The notes beneath the pieces were generated by a model. The model saw only the letters and a list, made by a program, of their open reading frames with translations, was not told the DNA's origin and did not search any database. Shown here piece after piece: positions 7,189-8,228 of a stretch of 8,228 bases of DNA; within the stretch, counting starts at the first letter, position 1; the number at the start of each line of letters is the position of its first letter. The stretch lies in contig CALVPO010000058.1 of assembly GCA_944351345.1 (NCBI GenBank), positions 1 to 8,228 on the forward strand. Reading direction: 5' to 3'. The DNA is from an uncultured Bacilli bacterium. GTDB lineage: Bacteria; Bacillota_I; Bacilli_A; RF39; UBA660. The position numbers and the translations under genes were made by a program.

Positions 7189-7233
7189 AATAGTATATTC
7201 TCCTAGATTGAGTGCTTCAACTCATATACTATT
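7189..7233. repeat. Inverted repeat framing the Nudix promoter
   Basis: A perfect 10-base inverted repeat (AATAGTATAT at 7189-7198, ATATACTATT at 7224-7233) places one arm over the candidate -10 box and the other just beyond the -35 box. Inside it, TGAGT (7209-7213) and ACTCA (7220-7224) form a second small palindrome. The layout suits a repressor operator; a hairpin is also possible. No regulator gene is in the window. Confidence 0.5.
7192..7220 (-). promoter_or_regulatory. Promoter of the Nudix gene
   Basis: On the minus strand TTGAAG (7215-7220) and TATACT (7192-7197) are separated by 17 bases, a good sigma-A-type arrangement. It would start a transcript with a leader of about 75-80 bases before the Nudix start codon. 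Confidence 0.5.
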
Positions 7234-7263
7234 AAAAAAAGCAAATTTTTAAACATACGTTTT

Positions 7264-7383
7264 TCATATTTCTAATACAAACAATATACCTTCTTCTTCA
7301 AATAACTTAATCATACCAACAATAAAAATCCTTCTATTATTCTTACCAATATACTTTGTCCTACCATTTTTTACATTACAATT
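7264..7383 (-). pseudogene. Probable out-of-frame C-terminal continuation of the repeat protein
   Basis: Just after the stop of the Arg-rich repeat protein, the +1 frame stays open to TGA at 7264. It encodes K-N-G-R-T-K-Y-I-G and N-N-R-R-I-F-I-V, which resembles the core of the two upstream repeats (N-T-[FY]-[MV]-x-[IV]-R-x-N-[RK]-I-L-x-V). Loss of one base near the end of the gene, for example in the A-rich AAGAAAG, would join the frames and give a third, degenerate repeat ending in F-V-L-E-I. The match is short, so the reading is tentative. Confidence 0.35.
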
Positions 7384-7906
7384 ATCTCTTTCTTGTACGA
7401 ACTCGTTGTTTAGAATGAGCATCAACATTAGTATTTTTGCTATTATCAGACCTATCATTTAATGGGGTAACTAGTTCAACTCTCTTAGTTGAATCATTAA
7501 CATACAAGATTTTATTCTCACGCACTGATACATATGTATTACCAAGTCCACGCTTAATAGTAACCTTACGTTTTCTCCTTCTTCCTCTTAAGTTATCTCT
7601 TTCTTTTTCTGAACCGATCAATTTAACAGCAGAAATTCGTTCAACAGGAATATCATACGAACGATCTTCTCCTATTAATTCAACTTTTTTAGTTAGATCA
7701 TTAACACACAGAATTCTATTCGGACGTATTGCCATAAATGTATTTTCTCCACCAATTACAGGTTTAACATCAGTTTTAAATTTTCTTCTTTTTCTTCTTC
7801 TTCTATTCCTGCTTCTTATAAAATTTTTACCGTAAGAACCGTAAGAATGACTCTGACTTCCTCGACGCAAACGGTTTTCAACATTTTCAGGAGAATTATT
7901 TCTCAT
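7382..7906 (-). CDS. Arg-rich protein with two tandem beta-type repeats, function unknown
   Basis: I do not recognise this 174-residue protein. After a Ser/Gly/Tyr-rich N-terminus (S-H-S-Y-G-S-Y-G near residues 19-26) comes a block of up to eight basic residues (R-R-R-R-K-R-R-K), then repeat 1 (about 36-78, core N-T-F-M-A-I-R-P-N-R-I-L-C-V-N-D). A linker and second basic block (R-G-R-R-R-K-R-K, 107-114) lead to repeat 2 (about 108-146, core N-T-Y-V-S-V-R-E-N-K-I-L-Y-V-N-D). The charge suggests contact with nucleic acid or another acidic surface; a spore or cell-surface structural role is also possible. I chose ATG 7906 because GAGGAG (7917-7922) lies 10 bases upstream; the longer frame to 7978 has no ribosome binding site. 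It follows the 32-residue ORF by two bases. Its CGN arginine codons and less extreme A+T content differ from neighbouring genes. Confidence 0.65.
   Translation of the reverse strand: MRNNSPENVENRLRRGSQSHSYGSYGKNFIRSRNRRRRKRRKFKTDVKPVIGGENTFMAIRPNRILCVNDLTKKVELIGEDRSYDIPVERISAVKLIGSEKERDNLRGRRRKRKVTIKRGLGNTYVSVRENKILYVNDSTKRVELVTPLNDRSDNSKNTNVDAHSKQRVRTRKR
7473..7803 (-). repeat. Internal direct duplication in the Arg-rich gene
   Basis: Two DNA copies about 204 bases apart (roughly 7473-7588 and 7677-7803) share recognisable sequence, for example the 'TCATTAACA' to 'ATGTATT' stretch and the adjoining CTT-rich tracts. They encode the two protein repeats with their basic leaders. The second copy includes a 24-base pure pyrimidine run on the plus strand (7781-7804). 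Confidence 0.6.
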
Positions 7907-7908
7907 TT

Positions 7909-8007
7909 CTACACAACTCCTCTCATATATAATTGAGCAGCCATCATTTTTCGAACTTCTAAACGTCTCTCCATACATAACAAATCATTTATTATCTTCT
8001 GATTCAT
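7909..8007 (-). CDS. Small 32-residue ORF, function unknown
   Basis: The frame from ATG 8007 to TAG 7909 encodes a 32-residue peptide starting M-N-Q-K-I-I-N-D-L-L and containing E-R-R-L-E-V-R-K-M-M; it looks like a single amphipathic helix. Support comes from GAGGG (8015-8019) seven bases before the start, an extended -10 promoter about 25 bases upstream, and the fact that its last codons hold the GAGGAG that serves the next gene, whose ATG begins two bases after this stop. It could be a real small protein, or a leader ORF that couples translation into the repeat protein. Confidence 0.5.
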   Translation of the reverse strand: MNQKIINDLLCMERRLEVRKMMAAQLYMRGVV

Positions 8008-8031
8008 ACTTAATCCCTCATTTCTACAAAT

Positions 8032-8040
8032 ATTATATCA
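8032..8040 (-). promoter_or_regulatory. Extended -10 promoter (TGATATAAT)
   Basis: On the minus strand TGA followed directly by TATAAT (8032-8037) gives a perfect -10 with the TG extension. There is no good -35 box at the right distance, which extended -10 promoters tolerate. The expected start of transcription leaves a leader of roughly 15-20 bases before the 32-residue ORF. Confidence 0.6.
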
Positions 8041-8041
8041 T

Positions 8042-8078
8042 AAAAAAAAGCAAACTCTCCCACTAATTAATTTGCTTT
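8042..8078 (-). terminator. Intrinsic terminator of the upstream membrane-protein gene
   Basis: On the minus strand AAAGCAAA (8071-8078) pairs with TTTGCTTT (8047-8054) across a 16-base loop, and the second arm runs into eight T residues (8042-8049). It lies 18 bases after the stop of the membrane-protein gene. The U-tract directly abuts the next promoter. Confidence 0.75.
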
Positions 8079-8095
8079 ATAAATTATATTAATAA

Positions 8096-8228
8096 TTAAC
8101 ATCTATCTATTTTCTTAAAAATAAATAAGCAAATAACAAACAGCATTATAATAATACCAATTCTTCCCACAAATACCTGCCAAGTAACTGTTGTAATACC
8201 TTCTATTAAAGGAAACAAGAAAAATAAT
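8096..8228 (-). CDS. Membrane protein, C-terminal end only (permease-like)
   Basis: The last 43 codons of a gene that continues past the window edge. The visible part has a hydrophobic stretch (L-F-F-L-F-P-L-I), a short polar turn (E-G-I-T-T-V-T-W-Q), then a transmembrane helix (I-G-I-I-I-M-L-F-V-I-C-L-F-I-F) closed by the basic tail K-K-I-D-R-C. A final helix ending in positive charges indicates a cytoplasmic C-terminus. The look is that of the last helix of an ABC-2-type or similar permease, but this fragment is too short to name the family. Confidence 0.7.
   Translation of the reverse strand, partial: LFFLFPLIEGITTVTWQVFVGRIGIIIMLFVICLFIFKKIDRC

Noticed and set aside
7230..7262. A- and T-rich run containing AAAAAAAGCAAA, similar to one arm of the terminator at 8042-8078
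   Set aside because: The partner arm is missing here, so only a weak A/T pairing is possible. It is not convincing as a terminator.
7781..7804. Pure pyrimidine tract as a possible structural (triplex) element or microsatellite
   Set aside because: It is fully explained by the codons of a run of Arg and Lys residues in the repeat protein.
7437..7835. 132-codon plus-strand ORF
   Set aside because: It is the complement of the Arg-rich repeat gene. Its Leu/Phe runs are the mirror of the CTT/AAG-rich coding repeats.
1..8228. CRISPR array, tRNA genes, transposase genes, prophage genes or recognised riboswitches
   Set aside because: I looked for regularly spaced repeats, cloverleaf-like sequence, transposase motifs and conserved leader motifs on both strands and saw none.

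Overview
The window is strongly A+T-rich, with Lys/Asn/Ile-heavy proteins, purine-rich ribosome binding sites (AGGAGG, GAGGAG, GGAGAG) and AAA/AAT/ATT codons. Tryptophan in the giant gene is encoded by TGG, and TGA behaves as a stop. This fits a low-GC Firmicute-type bacterium of the Bacilli or a related uncultured gut lineage; the assignment is inference from composition. Every gene I accept lies on the minus strand, so transcription runs from high to low coordinates.

Right end (about 7.26-8.23 kb): the 3' end of a membrane protein runs off the edge and is followed by a clear intrinsic terminator. An extended -10 promoter abuts the terminator's U-tract. It drives a 32-residue ORF and then a 174-residue, Arg-rich protein built from two copies of a short beta-type repeat. 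A degenerate third copy seems to lie beyond its stop in another frame.

Middle (about 5.88-7.23 kb): an intact Nudix hydrolase has its own promoter, framed by an inverted repeat. Behind it lie an 87-codon remnant of the C-terminus of a SAM-dependent methyltransferase and a small unrecognised gene. That small gene is interrupted by a one-base shift exactly at an in-phase A_AAA_AAA slippery heptamer; reading through it gives a 149-residue protein. This section looks partly decayed.

Left half (about 0.2-5.7 kb): a 1620-residue protein dominates the window. It has an alpha-helical N-terminus with three diverged repeats, a central conserved domain I cannot name (an ADP-ribosyltransferase-like fold is only a possibility), and a C-terminal nucleotidyltransferase. 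The latter has the GS-x-x-x-GT, D-x-D and third-Asp signature and an OAS / archaeal CCA-enzyme-like second subdomain. Immediately downstream is a 155-residue CYTH (triphosphate tunnel)-like protein that has lost the usual N-terminal Glu motif. The pairing of an OAS-type nucleotidyltransferase with a CYTH-like protein is the most interesting feature here; any joint role in nucleotide signalling or defence is a hypothesis. The first ~24 bases resemble a piece of 16S rRNA on the minus strand and may mark a contig-end join.
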